DNA of 64,000 bases from assembly GCA_020055645.1 (NCBI GenBank), contig CM034546.1:101060001-101124000 (forward strand). The letters run 5' to 3'. A program made the position numbers and the translations under genes. Below are positions 33,624 to 44,400 of the stretch, piece after piece. The first letter of the stretch is position 1; each line of letters begins with the position of its first letter. The notes under the pieces are model-generated. The model was not told the DNA's origin. It made no database searches and saw only the letters and a program-made list of their open reading frames with translations. This stretch comes from Tomocerus qinae. Taxonomy: Eukaryota; Arthropoda; Collembola; Entomobryomorpha; Tomoceridae.

Positions 33624-35759
33624 TTACTCAGAGATAAGAGATGCTACTAAAAGGGATACTATGTAAACATTTAAGCTATTCCCTAGAGCTTTATACTGTT
33701 GCTGGATAGACAAAGTTTTGGGGAATTCAAACTCTTCTGGGTAACACATCAAGCGAGCGATTTCTCTAGGAGTAAAGTAACGTAAACTATAACCATCTGA
33801 TACACTTTCATCCGAAATCTTTAGCACCGAGCCAGTCCCCTTAACAAAGTGACCATATCCCTTAGTGAAACAACAAGTATTTGTAGAACTCTTAGACACT
33901 ACATCCATTGCTTTCAAATACTTATCAACAATATGAGACGGAACTGAATATTCTTTAAGGCAGATGTCGTCTTGTAAAATGTCTGACACTTTCCAAACAA
34001 AAGAATCCTCTGCTTCTACTTTAGTCACCTTACTGGCTTTTCGATTGGCCCAAAGTGTACATTGAGATATAATAATATTTTCTAATACACTACAATTGCT
34101 CTTTAGGAAACTCTGTGACATGTTTTTTAAAATTAAATCAACGTTAGGCATGAAAGGAAGAATTTCTGGACTAAGGGTAAAAGACCATTGGAGGTTCGTC
34201 TTTTTTCCTATGAGATAGTATCGAAGGCGTGAGTTAGGAATATGATAAGTCTTTGGAGTAAGCAGAAATTCTTGCCAGCGAAAACCACATTTCATAAGCG
34301 CTGATAATAATTCATTTCTCGCATCCGATGTTTCAAATCCTTTCACGTTTTCTACTAATAAATATTTGAATTCTACCTCAGGTAATATATCACATAGCTG
34401 AATTAATGATGATGTTCTTGAGTCCTTAGTGTCTTGCTGCAATCCAGTCCTTAAAATATTAAAAGAAAATATAGGTAATAGGTATAATAGCACTTGTCAC
34501 TGGTAATAAAATACAAATCTCGTTGATATTTTCCTTTAGTGTATATGTATATTGCATTAAAAAAGTAGCAGTATATTTTCAAAATACTAACCTACAAAAA
34601 GGTTGACACGGAGGGCTCATAAGAATCATATCAATATTCATTGAGTTCAACTCTGTTGCGGTTAAACTTTCAATATTTCTTTTACTAAAATTAGATTCTG
34701 GAAAATTGTGACTGTAAATTTCTAAAACAACTGGGTTGATTTCCATTGCGGCAACGACTTCAAACGGAATCTGACTCACTGCAAAGTTTCAAAATATACT
34801 ATTTGTTTAAAATCGTTTTTGAATTGAATGTGTATTCTCTATAACCAGCCAATGACCATAGTACTATTATTCTGGATACTAAGCTAAATGGTTACACAAA
34901 TAAGTTTTTAAACACATGTTTTTCTAGCATCTTTTAATATACCATCGACCATCATCATACCAAAGAGCCCGTTACAAGGACTTCAAACATATTTAAATAA
35001 TATTTCACTCACGTTTTTCCAAATTGTTACCATAAATATATACAAACCTTATGCAAACCCAAATAAATAACTTCAGAAGCTATCCTTTCATTTAATTGAA
35101 CACAGTGCTTTCTGTCCCTACATTAAGATACATAAGAGGAAGAGAAAGGCAGCTTTCTCCAAAACACCATATTATAGCATTTTTGCATCACTTGAACAGA
35201 GACAGACTGACAAGTGTTTGTCAATAGTCGTTGCATTCACTGTGTCTGTTTGGATAGCCGACCAACTGCTATATTTTCGTCCGGACACAAGGGCGGAAAA
35301 GCAGCCAGGAAAGGAATATGTAGTGCAAGTTGTTCTACTTACTTCTAAACGATAGAAAAACGGTAACGAAAGGAGTGTCAAGTGTATAATCACCGAGGTG
35401 CTTAGGTAAGCATTGAGTTCTTTAAGAAAGCTCTATAGGATGTAGGAAAAAGGCTAAATGCATGCTAAAATGGATAGGTTACTTTGACATTTGATGATAA
35501 TGTTATGGTCGTATCAGTATCGTCGAGGCTAGCGTGCTACTGCTACGTGTTGTACTTGCGTATATTTAACTTGGAGAATATGATGCTTACTGAAGAATAT
35601 TATTGTGGAAATCAATGAAGTACAGAAACCACAGACAGATAAGAGAAACATTATTATCAAATTATTACTAGAAGGATGTTTATATTTACTGTTTTGATAC
35701 TCACATTTTAAAGCCCAATGCATTCCTCCCATTCCGCAAAATAATTCCAGCACCCTCAT
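33624..35759 (-). CDS. TRDMT1: tRNA (cytosine-38-C5)-methyltransferase DNMT2
   Basis: Three exons read on the minus strand: 35759-35705, 34778-34592, 34449-33624; 355 aa, close to known DNMT2 lengths. Motif I is LELFCGMGGMHWAL (residues 4-17), the catalytic motif IV is PPCQPF with Cys76, motif VI is ENVKGF, motif VIII is NSRLRYYLIG, and the DNMT2-specific CFTKGY...GTGS block is present. The protein ends with the usual RLMCYPEEFEFP...QQYKALGNSLN motifs IX-X. The enzyme methylates C38 of tRNA-Asp and related tRNAs, protecting them from cleavage under stress. The second exon must end at the GTTAGT donor (34591); the stronger-looking GTAGGT four bases earlier puts a stop at the junction. The residue after PPCQPF is Cys80 instead of the usual Thr. 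The gene is head to head with TRAP1. Confidence 0.96.
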
Positions 35760-36106
35760 TGCAACCGCAAAAGTTTATCAGTAATTATTCCAATGTCCAA
35801 TGATGTAAATTAAATCTTTTATGATTTCAATCAGTATAGTAGAAATCGTAACTCGGAATCCTTCCTTCACTCATCCACTGTTGAAGACCATACCGAGTCA
35901 GACCTGCTACAGTGAAAGAAATGTACATTTAAACTATATTCACAACATTCATTGGAGGACTCAACAACTGACACAAGGATATTTCTAATGTGCGCTAAAA
36001 TTGAATAACACGAGATGATTAAACAGCAATATACCTAACCGGAATCGAAAAGTGGTTAAAAATTTTGAAGACCAAGTTTGTGCTAATTTAATTGTGACAA
36101 ATCGAA
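35760..36106. promoter_or_regulatory. Bidirectional promoter region, DNMT2 / TRAP1
   Basis: Only 347 bp separate the two divergent start codons, so the promoters of both genes must lie here, or leaders must be spliced in from elsewhere. No clear TATA box is evident. No other coding feature is seen. Confidence 0.5.
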
Positions 36107-39100
36107 ATGTCTAGTAATATACTGAAGCTGTTTGATATTCGTCGAACTGTTTACCGATGCTTGTCAACCTCTGGTGGAAATCAAAATCGAGGTGTGGTTT
36201 TTGGGAACAAAATTGGTAAATGTTTACTAGTTGTCAGTTGTTCTTATTGGTTTTATGTCCCGAATCTTGTCATTTGAAGATTAATTTTGAAAAAAATTCA
36301 TTATCCGTTTTAGGTGTCACCCATTGTAGCAGCGTAAACCGAAGAGGTCTTGGTTATCCTTTACCCTTATCCACTTTGGTTCAAAGGGTTGAAAATTCAC
36401 GAAACGCCTCTGGGTTTTTAAATTCCTGGAATCCCAATTTTTTACGCAGTTATTCAACAAAAAGTGAGACAGAAAGTCAGCATCAAGATGACACTAATAG
36501 GACAGATTCTGACTATCACAACATCATTAAAAATGACGAAAAGGCTACTGGTATGCTGTAAATCAGCTTTACAAATAGTACTATTGCCCAAAATTAACAA
36601 TACAAAGCAGTGATTGCTGAACAAAATTGTAATTAATTCAATTTTACAATATTGACAATTCACAGGACAAACAGAAAAGCTTGAATTTCAGGCTGAAACA
36701 AGGATGCTTTTAGATATTGTAGCCAAATCTTTGTACTCGGAATCTGAAGTAAGCATCATTAACAAAGTTATATTATGGCCAGAACATATTTTTATATATT
36801 TATTATATTGTGATATGGAAATAATTTAGTAATGGTTATTTAGTAATTCTTTTGTTGACAAATTCATTCTGTGATACAAAAAATATTGAATTATGTAGGT
36901 TTTTATCAGAGAACTTATTTCCAACGCAAGCGATGCACTTGAAAAATTTCGATATCTCAGTTTGTCAGGAGCGAATTTAAGTAAGGGGGATCGCCCATTA
37001 GAAATTCATCTAGGAACAGACAAAACTGCCCGTACCTTCATAATCCAAGTAATTACAATTTCATATATAATGTCAAAGCGTAAAAATCCACCAACAAACA
37101 GGAGAATAATAATTTGCTTGAAATTACCAAAAAAAAAGAATAATTATATTCTCATATATGCATATTATACTTTACAGGATACTGGTATTGGAATGACTAA
37201 GCAAGAGATGATAGAAAATCTTGGAACTATTGCGAAATCCGGATCTAAGGTTTTAATTTTCATTATTTCAAGATTTGCATTTTTAAATTAATATATTATA
37301 TGAGTATAATTCAAATGTGCCATATTTGTAAAACTTTTTAATCGAATAACATATTATGATGCAGTGTAAAGTATGATTTATTTATTTATTTATAGGCATT
37401 CCTTGAAAAATTAAAAGACACAAAAGACAAAGGAGGGGTTGATCCCAGTTCCATAATTGGACAATTCGGAGTTGGTTTTTATGCAGCTTTTATGGTTGCA
37501 AACCGGGTTGACGTTTATTCCCGATCTAGTGAACCAGGGTCAAAAGGCTACAAGTGGTCCTCAGATGGGTACGCGATTTAAATAAATATTATTTATGTTA
37601 ACTGGCTTAAGATAAAATTAAATTATTATCTTACGAAAGGAGTGGTACATATGAAATCCAAGAAGCTGAAAGTGTGACTGAAGGTACAAAAATTGTCGTA
37701 CACCTCAAAACCGAATGCCGGCAGTTTAGTGACGATGAAACTGTAAATGGTAATATTTTGTTTACAATGCCACCAAATGAATGGATTTTTATTACGTTTA
37801 GTAAGCTAATATTTAACATGAATGAAATTTTGATTATATTTAGGAATTATCAAGAAGTACAGTAATTTTGTTGGCAGTCCAATATTTTTGAATGGTCAAC
37901 AAGTAAATACAGTGCAGGTTAGATTTAATTTGAAATACAGTTTGTGGGACATGGAAGAAAAGGAATGTTTAAGCGTGAAAAATAAATGTTTTTGTTCAAT
38001 AGGCTTTATGGCTGATGGATCCTAAAGAAGTAACACCGGTTATGCATGACGAATTTTATAGGTTTCTATTTTTAGTATTTAAAAAAATAATTTAATACAA
38101 TTTAAAATTTATTTCTAATTAATTTAATTTTAATTTATAGACTTTTCGGAGCGTTTGATCGACCACGCTTTGTTTTGCATTTTAATACGGATGTACCATT
38201 GAGCCTTCGCTGTGTCTTATATTTTCCAGAAGGGAAACCTGGTAATTGTTCAGCAAAATGAGTTTGATTTTGAGTCAAACTCATAGACTAATGTCACAAA
38301 CATTTTGGTTTTAGGACTTTTTGAAATGAGTCATAAGACGGAGGTAGGCGTATCCTTGTATTGCAGAAAAGTGATGATTAAAAATAAAGCTGACAACATA
38401 ATTCCTACTTGGCTGAGATTCCTCAAAGGTAAATTATAGTAAACAGTTAATTTAATCGTTAAGTATTATTTATTACAATTTATTTAGGTACGTACAATGT
38501 ACCAGGTATTAGCAAAATGATTTCTACTTGTGATTTACTGTCTAACATAGGTGTCGTAGATTCTGAAGATATTCCTCTGAATTTGAGTAGAGAAATACTT
38601 CAAGATGGAGCGTTGATAAGGTTAGTTCAAAAGGTTATATGTGACCTTCACTTACACGGTCATAGAAAAGACTTATGATGATAGATTTTGAGATTAAATG
38701 ACCAAAGCTATCATTGAGTAAATTGAGTTCACAAATGTATCTTTCAACAAACGATTTTTTTCTTTTTAAAGAAAATTGAAAACTGTTGTCACGAACCGTG
38801 TTTTACGGTATCTCCAAGATCGATCTCAAAAGCAACCAGAGGAATATGCCAAATTTTATCGCGATTATGGCATTTATTTGAAGGAAGGCGTCATTCTGGA
38901 ACCAGAGCAAATGCACAAAGTAACACATAACGTAGTCATTGACATTTTGCTAATATTATTTTTGACCGCAAGATTATAATTGGCTTATATAAAATGTATT
39001 ATTTAGGAAGACATATCTAAGCTTCTTCGTTTTGAGTCATCTCTGCAACCCGCTGGTGAACAAGTTAGCCTACCCGAATATATTAGTCGTATGCAAGCTG

Positions 39101-40399
39101 CACAAAAGGATATCTTCTATTTGGCTGCTCCAAGGTTATAGTCATCTATGTAATTTAATAGTATATTCGTAGTTTAATACTATGTATATTTGACATTTAC
39201 GTTGCCATTCCACTAATAATGTGCTAATATTTTGACGGATTTACCAATTGTTTAAACAGTCGTGAGTTGGCGGAAAGGTCTCCATACCTTGAAGCTCTGA
39301 AGGAAAAAAACGTTGAAGTTCTTTATACCTTTGAACCGTATGACGAATTGGTTTTGCTACAGCTTCGTCAGTTCGATAGAAAAAATCTCACATCGGTGGA
39401 GAAAGAAATGCGACAAATGAAAGAGAATTTAAATTTGGATGCGTTACGTAAGAATTCTTTTTAAAAACTACAAATAATATAGAGTGGAAATTAGTAAATA
39501 GGTCCCCAAAGAAAGAATTGCCTTATGCCCATGGCCTTGATATTGCACCTAAAAGCCGAAAATAATCAATGATTATTAAATCAAAAAATTGCAGCCGTTG
39601 GAAGTTTAACGAAAAGTGAAGCTGAAAGTCTTGCTTCGTGGTTAAAAAAATTCTTGAGCGGCAGAGCTCATGCTGTGAAGTTCACCCAAAAATTGGATTC
39701 TCATCCATGCGTTGTAACAGTGGAAGGTAAAGAAATTGCCAGTGTATTATAATATATTTATTATAAAATGTATTTAGTACAAAATCACCACAAAACTAAA
39801 TTATTACTCTGAAGGCGAAAGAAATGTCTGTCTTTGTCTACCCTTTGCATATAACAAAAATGAAAATATAGATATATCTTCCATAAAGTGGCAGACATTT
39901 TTCACACCCTCTCCTTGAAAAATCCTAACCATATGTTCTTTAAAAAATATAAATATCTGGTTATTTTCAGAAATGGGGGCAGCCAGACATTTTGTCAGAA
40001 CACAATTAGCTCAAGTACCAAGGGAGACTAGGTTTACAGTTCTGCAACCCCATTTCGAATTAAATATCAAGTAAGTATTATAATTTATTTCTATAATAAA
40101 TTTGTCAAAATTTAGTACTAAACATAATGTGATTTTTGCAGACATCCAATTATTAAGAAGCTAAGTAGCTTAAAAGACAATGATCCAGAACTTGCAAAGC
40201 TTTTAGCAGATCAGGTGAGATACTATCATCAATAATCTTATATGTTTTGCATACGACAAATCCAAAATTATTGAGTTATTTTTTATTCTTTGAACAGCTC
40301 TTTGTGAATTCTATGGTAGTTGCTGGTCTGGAGGATGACCCCAGAATGCTAGTGTCCAATTTGAATGAGCTCCTGACTAAAGCTTTAGAAAAACATTAA
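36107..40399 (+). CDS. TRAP1: TRAP1, mitochondrial HSP90 chaperone
   Basis: Nineteen exons: 36107-36215, 36314-36550, 36666-36748, 36899-37048, 37178-37249, 37396-37568, 37640-37749, 37844-37917, 38003-38061, 38141-38241, 38315-38428, 38551-38620, 38772-38919, 39007-39134, 39260-39447, 39595-39726, 39971-40070, 40142-40214, 40298-40399; 740 aa. The N-terminus is Arg/Ser-rich and lacks acidic residues, as expected for a mitochondrial presequence. The GHKL ATPase domain shows [19 protein letters not shown] (Asn152, Asp155), [11 protein letters not shown] (from 194), GTIAKSGSK and [11 protein letters not shown] (239-249). The middle domain has [15 protein letters not shown], and the C-terminal dimerisation domain includes MGAARHF and ends [11 protein letters not shown], as in TRAP1. 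It lacks the acidic linker and MEEVD tail of cytosolic HSP90. TRAP1 is an ATP-dependent matrix chaperone affecting respiration and stress survival. Confidence 0.97.
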
Positions 40400-40466
40400 A
40401 AGCAACTTTGCTTTTTATTTAATTTTAACAACAATTTCATTTTTTAATCAGACATAAATATTTGCA

Positions 40467-40472
40467 AATAAA
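40467..40472 (+). terminator. Polyadenylation signal of TRAP1
   Basis: AATAAA lies 68 nt after the TRAP1 stop codon, a normal distance for a short 3' UTR. Confidence 0.55.
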
Positions 40473-41262
40473 ATATATTTGATTGCTAATATTAATGCAG
40501 AATCTCATCTGCAACGTCTTTATTTATTACCGCTATTGTTGACATTGATAATACATTGGTTTCAAGACTGTCAACTTATTTTATCATTTTATAGGCATAA
40601 GGAATAAGGGCATATAATACGAAATCATTGAAACTTTTTGGAGTTGTCGATTTTTGTTTTTGGGTACTGTTTTACCGGTAGTGCTGGCCGGGAGAATTGA
40701 GACGAGAAAGCTATAGTAGAAAAACAAAAAGCATAAAGTTACAGCCGAGCCGGCGAGGCGCGCAGTTGAACGTCGGGATTTGCATTGTATCTTTGTAGTA
40801 TATCTTTGTATGATGTACGTACGAGACACGAAAACGGGAAACAAGAGAAAAGACATCTGAAGATAATCTGAACAGTCTGACTGAAAAAAAGAAAGCGAGT
40901 TTAGTCTTCGTTCTTTCAGGTATAAGGCAAGGGACACAAAACTGGAGAAAAAACGTCATTAATTGTGAGAATTAAAAAGTGGGGTCATCAAACATCAAAA
41001 GTATTCATCGACGGCATAGATCGCCGCACACTGCACAGGTGACAGGTAGGTCACAATCACGTTACTGATTAAAAACATAAAACTAAAACAACCCTACCCT
41101 ACCATCAACCATAAGACCATAACGTTAACTCATTATTTATTTAAATTAACTTTTTGCTGACTGAATTATGCAATGCAAATCTATGTGATATTACTAAAAT
41201 AGTACGCATTTCATTTAGGATTTTTTTAATTCCAGGTTACTCGTCTCGTCACTGTCACTGTC
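40473..41262. other. Intergenic region TRAP1 to PARP1
   Basis: Contains no supportable gene. A minus-strand frame of 117 codons (40584-40937) lacks any family feature. The part just upstream of PARP1 is rich in GTCACT/GTCTC-like motifs and probably includes its promoter. Confidence 0.45.
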
Positions 41263-41267
41263 TCAGT
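41263..41267 (+). promoter_or_regulatory. Putative initiator (TCAGT) of PARP1
   Basis: TCAGT (followed by CG) sits about 140 nt upstream of the PARP1 ATG at 41407 in a TATA-less context. It matches the arthropod initiator consensus. The assignment rests on motif and distance only. Confidence 0.35.
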
Positions 41268-41406
41268 CGTCACTTGTGTGAATTGGAATTGCAATCAGCG
41301 ATTTTGTTCGTTGATTTCGCGTAGCATACCCTTTCGAGAAGTTGTCGAATTTTGCTATTATTGTCCATCTTTTGTCTTTACTCTCGATATTTCAACGTGA
41401 CGTGAT

Positions 41407-44400
41407 ATGGCTGACTTGAATAATCTGCCGTACAGAGCAGAATATGCAAAATCGGGTCGTGCCTCTTGCAAAGGTTAATTTCAATTACTTACTCAATATG
41501 TTATGATAACTTATGTCTATCTTTGTTTATGGTGTTGTATTGTGTTTTGTTTGTAATTGTATGTTAATAATTAACGAAAGTAAAAAAGTAGGATAATATT
41601 ATAAGTCTTATAGTGAATTTAAGGCTCACTACTAGCATATCTGTGTCGGGACCACCCCAAATTGTCTACACCGAACACCGAATTGTCAACACAATTTTGA
41701 CCCCTTTGGTCGTCAACATCAACACCTTTTTGTCAACCCTTTTAGATATTTTGTCAACACAAGTTTTTTCGTAGGTACAAGTCATTATTTCAGGAGTATT
41801 AATAACAAATAGGATTGTAGTTGCACACGGTGTAACTTACGGCGGTATATTCATTAACATTCTATGCGTTATCAGTTATTTAAATAGGCTGAATTTAGGC
41901 AGCGGTACTTTGTTGCCACTGTCCCCGCTGTTGCCGCTAGGGGGTAAAGGGGGTCAGCGGCAACAGCATAAAAGCGGAAACAGTGGCAACAGCGGCAACA
42001 GTGGCGACACACCAAAACCACAGGTGGCAACAGCGGCGACACGCAAAATCCACTAGCGGCAACAGCGGCGACACGCAAAATCCACTAGCGGCAACAGAGA
42101 CACATTAATGTGATTTCCTCTGTTGCTATGAGCTAACCTAATATAAGCCAGTGCACTGTTGCTCTGAGCTCAATGCTCGCCTCCCGTCACTATTTTTGCA
42201 TCTTTTTTGACCTAACCTAATTAAAAATAAACATAATGTAGTATGTTTATTTTTTATTAGGTTAGGTCAAAAAAGAGGCAAAAATAGTGACGGGAGGCAA
42301 ATGGAAAAGACGATAGGTTAACTAGTGGTTTTAGCTGTGTCGCCGCTGTTGCCGCTAGTGGATTTTGCGTGTCGCCGCTGTTGCCACTAGTGGTTGTACC
42401 GTGTCGCCACTGTCGCCGCTGTTGCCACTGTCTCCGCTATTATGTTGTCGCCGCTAACCCCCCAAACCTCCCAGCGGCGACAGCGGGGACAGTGGCAACA
42501 AAGTACCGCTGCCTAAATTCAGCCTTTAAATATCTGATAATGTGTCCGATAGTTGCTACACTGAAGTAGATGTGAATGTAAAGAATCAGTTTTTAGTGCA
42601 GTGGGCGTAGAAATACTAAGAAGTACTAAGAGTTGAGTAAAAATTAGTGTTGCCCCGATGCGGGGATTTTGCCGCATCGGCGTTCCCGATGCATCGGCCA
42701 TTTTTATTTGGCCGATACCGATGCAAGGCCGATGCATTGGCCGATGTGACAAAACTTGATACGCAGAAAAATTAAATTCTAATTTAAAATACAGACAACA
42801 GGGATCGATCGCTTTGAGTAGCTAAGACTCGACTAGAAATTTAAAAGCCAAAAATAAGTCAAACAAACTTCAAAAATTATCTTTTATACGAAAAGCAGCG
42901 AAGTAATAGTTGTTTTGCTTCAGTGGGCTACAATATAGATAATTAATTTGAAACAACATGGCATCTCCAGATAGGTGTAGAATTTTAAAGTTTTAAATAA
43001 TAATATAGTATAGCAGAGTTTATCATGTTTTATGCGCGTTTTGCAATTTCATTTACTTTGTGTATGCGAAATCAACTACTTATACTAAAATATAAAATAA
43101 AATCTTTATTGTAACATAGTTATGATAAGGTGTAATTCACTGCGTATTAAAAATTCACTGTATCACAAAATCAAAAATTAAAAAAAAAATTTGTAATTTT
43201 CATCGTGTAGGGATCTTTTTTTAGATCTGGGTCGCATCGGCCAAAGAATCAGCCTAGAGGCCGATTCTGGTATTTGAAAATGGCCAATACCGATGCATCG
43301 GGAATAGACGGAAATGGCCACATCGGCCGCCGATGCATCGGGGCAACACTAGTAAAAATATAAGAGATCACGCAGGCTGGGAACCGATTGTTACAGAGGA
43401 AGTTGACAATTTCAGCATCTACTCTACTTTAGGATATGAGAAAACTAAATTCTTTTTTTAATTCGTTGTTTTTGAGTTATGGCGGTTTTTACCCGAAGGC
43501 GAAACTTTACGTGGGAGTAATTTCGAAACTACTAAACCGATTTTGACGAAACCAGTGCCAAAATAATCGCATGACTGTTTTCTACACGGAATATTCAAAA
43601 CATTTTTCAAAAATCCAAAATTTTGAAAAATTTCTAAAAAAACTTCGAAAAATGTTTTATTGAGTTGAAGACGACTTAGATACATTTGTAACTGCATTAC
43701 AAGTCTTCATAAACTCAATGCACTATGAAATTCAAATGAAAATCATTTTTCGAAGTTTATTTCGAAATTTTCAAAATTTTGGATTTTTGAACAATGTTTT
43801 GAATACCCCATGTACATAGAAAACAGTCATGCGATCATTTTGGGTTTCGTCAAAATCCGTTCAGTAGTTCCGAAATTACTCCCATGTTTTCGGGTAAAAA
43901 CCGCCATAACTCAAAAACAACGAATTTTTTAAAAAAAAATCGAGAAATTAGTTTTCTCATATCCTAAAGTAGAATAAATGCTGAAATTGTCAACTTCCTC
44001 TGTAACAATCGGTTCCCAGCCTGCGTGATCTCTTATATTTTCACTCAGTTGCTTTAGTGAACCCCAAATCCATTAAAAGACTTATAATCCTACTTTTGTT
44101 AATTGCATGGATTGCGAATAATTCTTTTGATTTCATATTCCATTATAGGCTGTAAAACAATAATTGATAAAGGGATACTAAGGCTGGCAATATTAACTAC
44201 GTCAAGATTTCATGATGGGAAAGACTGTAATTGGCATCATGTGGATTGCTTCTTTGCTAAAGCGAAACCCCAGAGCACTGGGGACTTTGGCCACTATGAG
44301 TCTTTACGATGGGAGGACCAAGAAATGATTAAGAAAAAAATCGCTGAAGGTCCTCGGGCTTCGACTTCAAAGGGAGCCGCAGCCATTAAACAAGAAACTA

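Larger units (their letters stand above)
41569..44104. mobile_element. Long composite inverted-repeat element filling PARP1 intron 1
   Basis: A 62-bp stretch at 41569-41630 (starting AATTAACGAAAG, containing AAGTAGGAT and TATAAGTCTT, ending CTCACT) is repeated inverted and shortened at 44056-44104. A second, longer inverted repeat lies just inside the right arm (about 43352-43655 against about 43745-44050). I infer one old foldback element whose left arm has been split by two later insertions (41887-42524 and 42645-43351). No transposase frame is visible, so it is non-autonomous or decayed. Confidence 0.6.

Noticed and set aside
40584..40937. Minus-strand frame of 117 codons between TRAP1 and PARP1
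   Set aside because: No family features; lies in presumed PARP1 upstream DNA.
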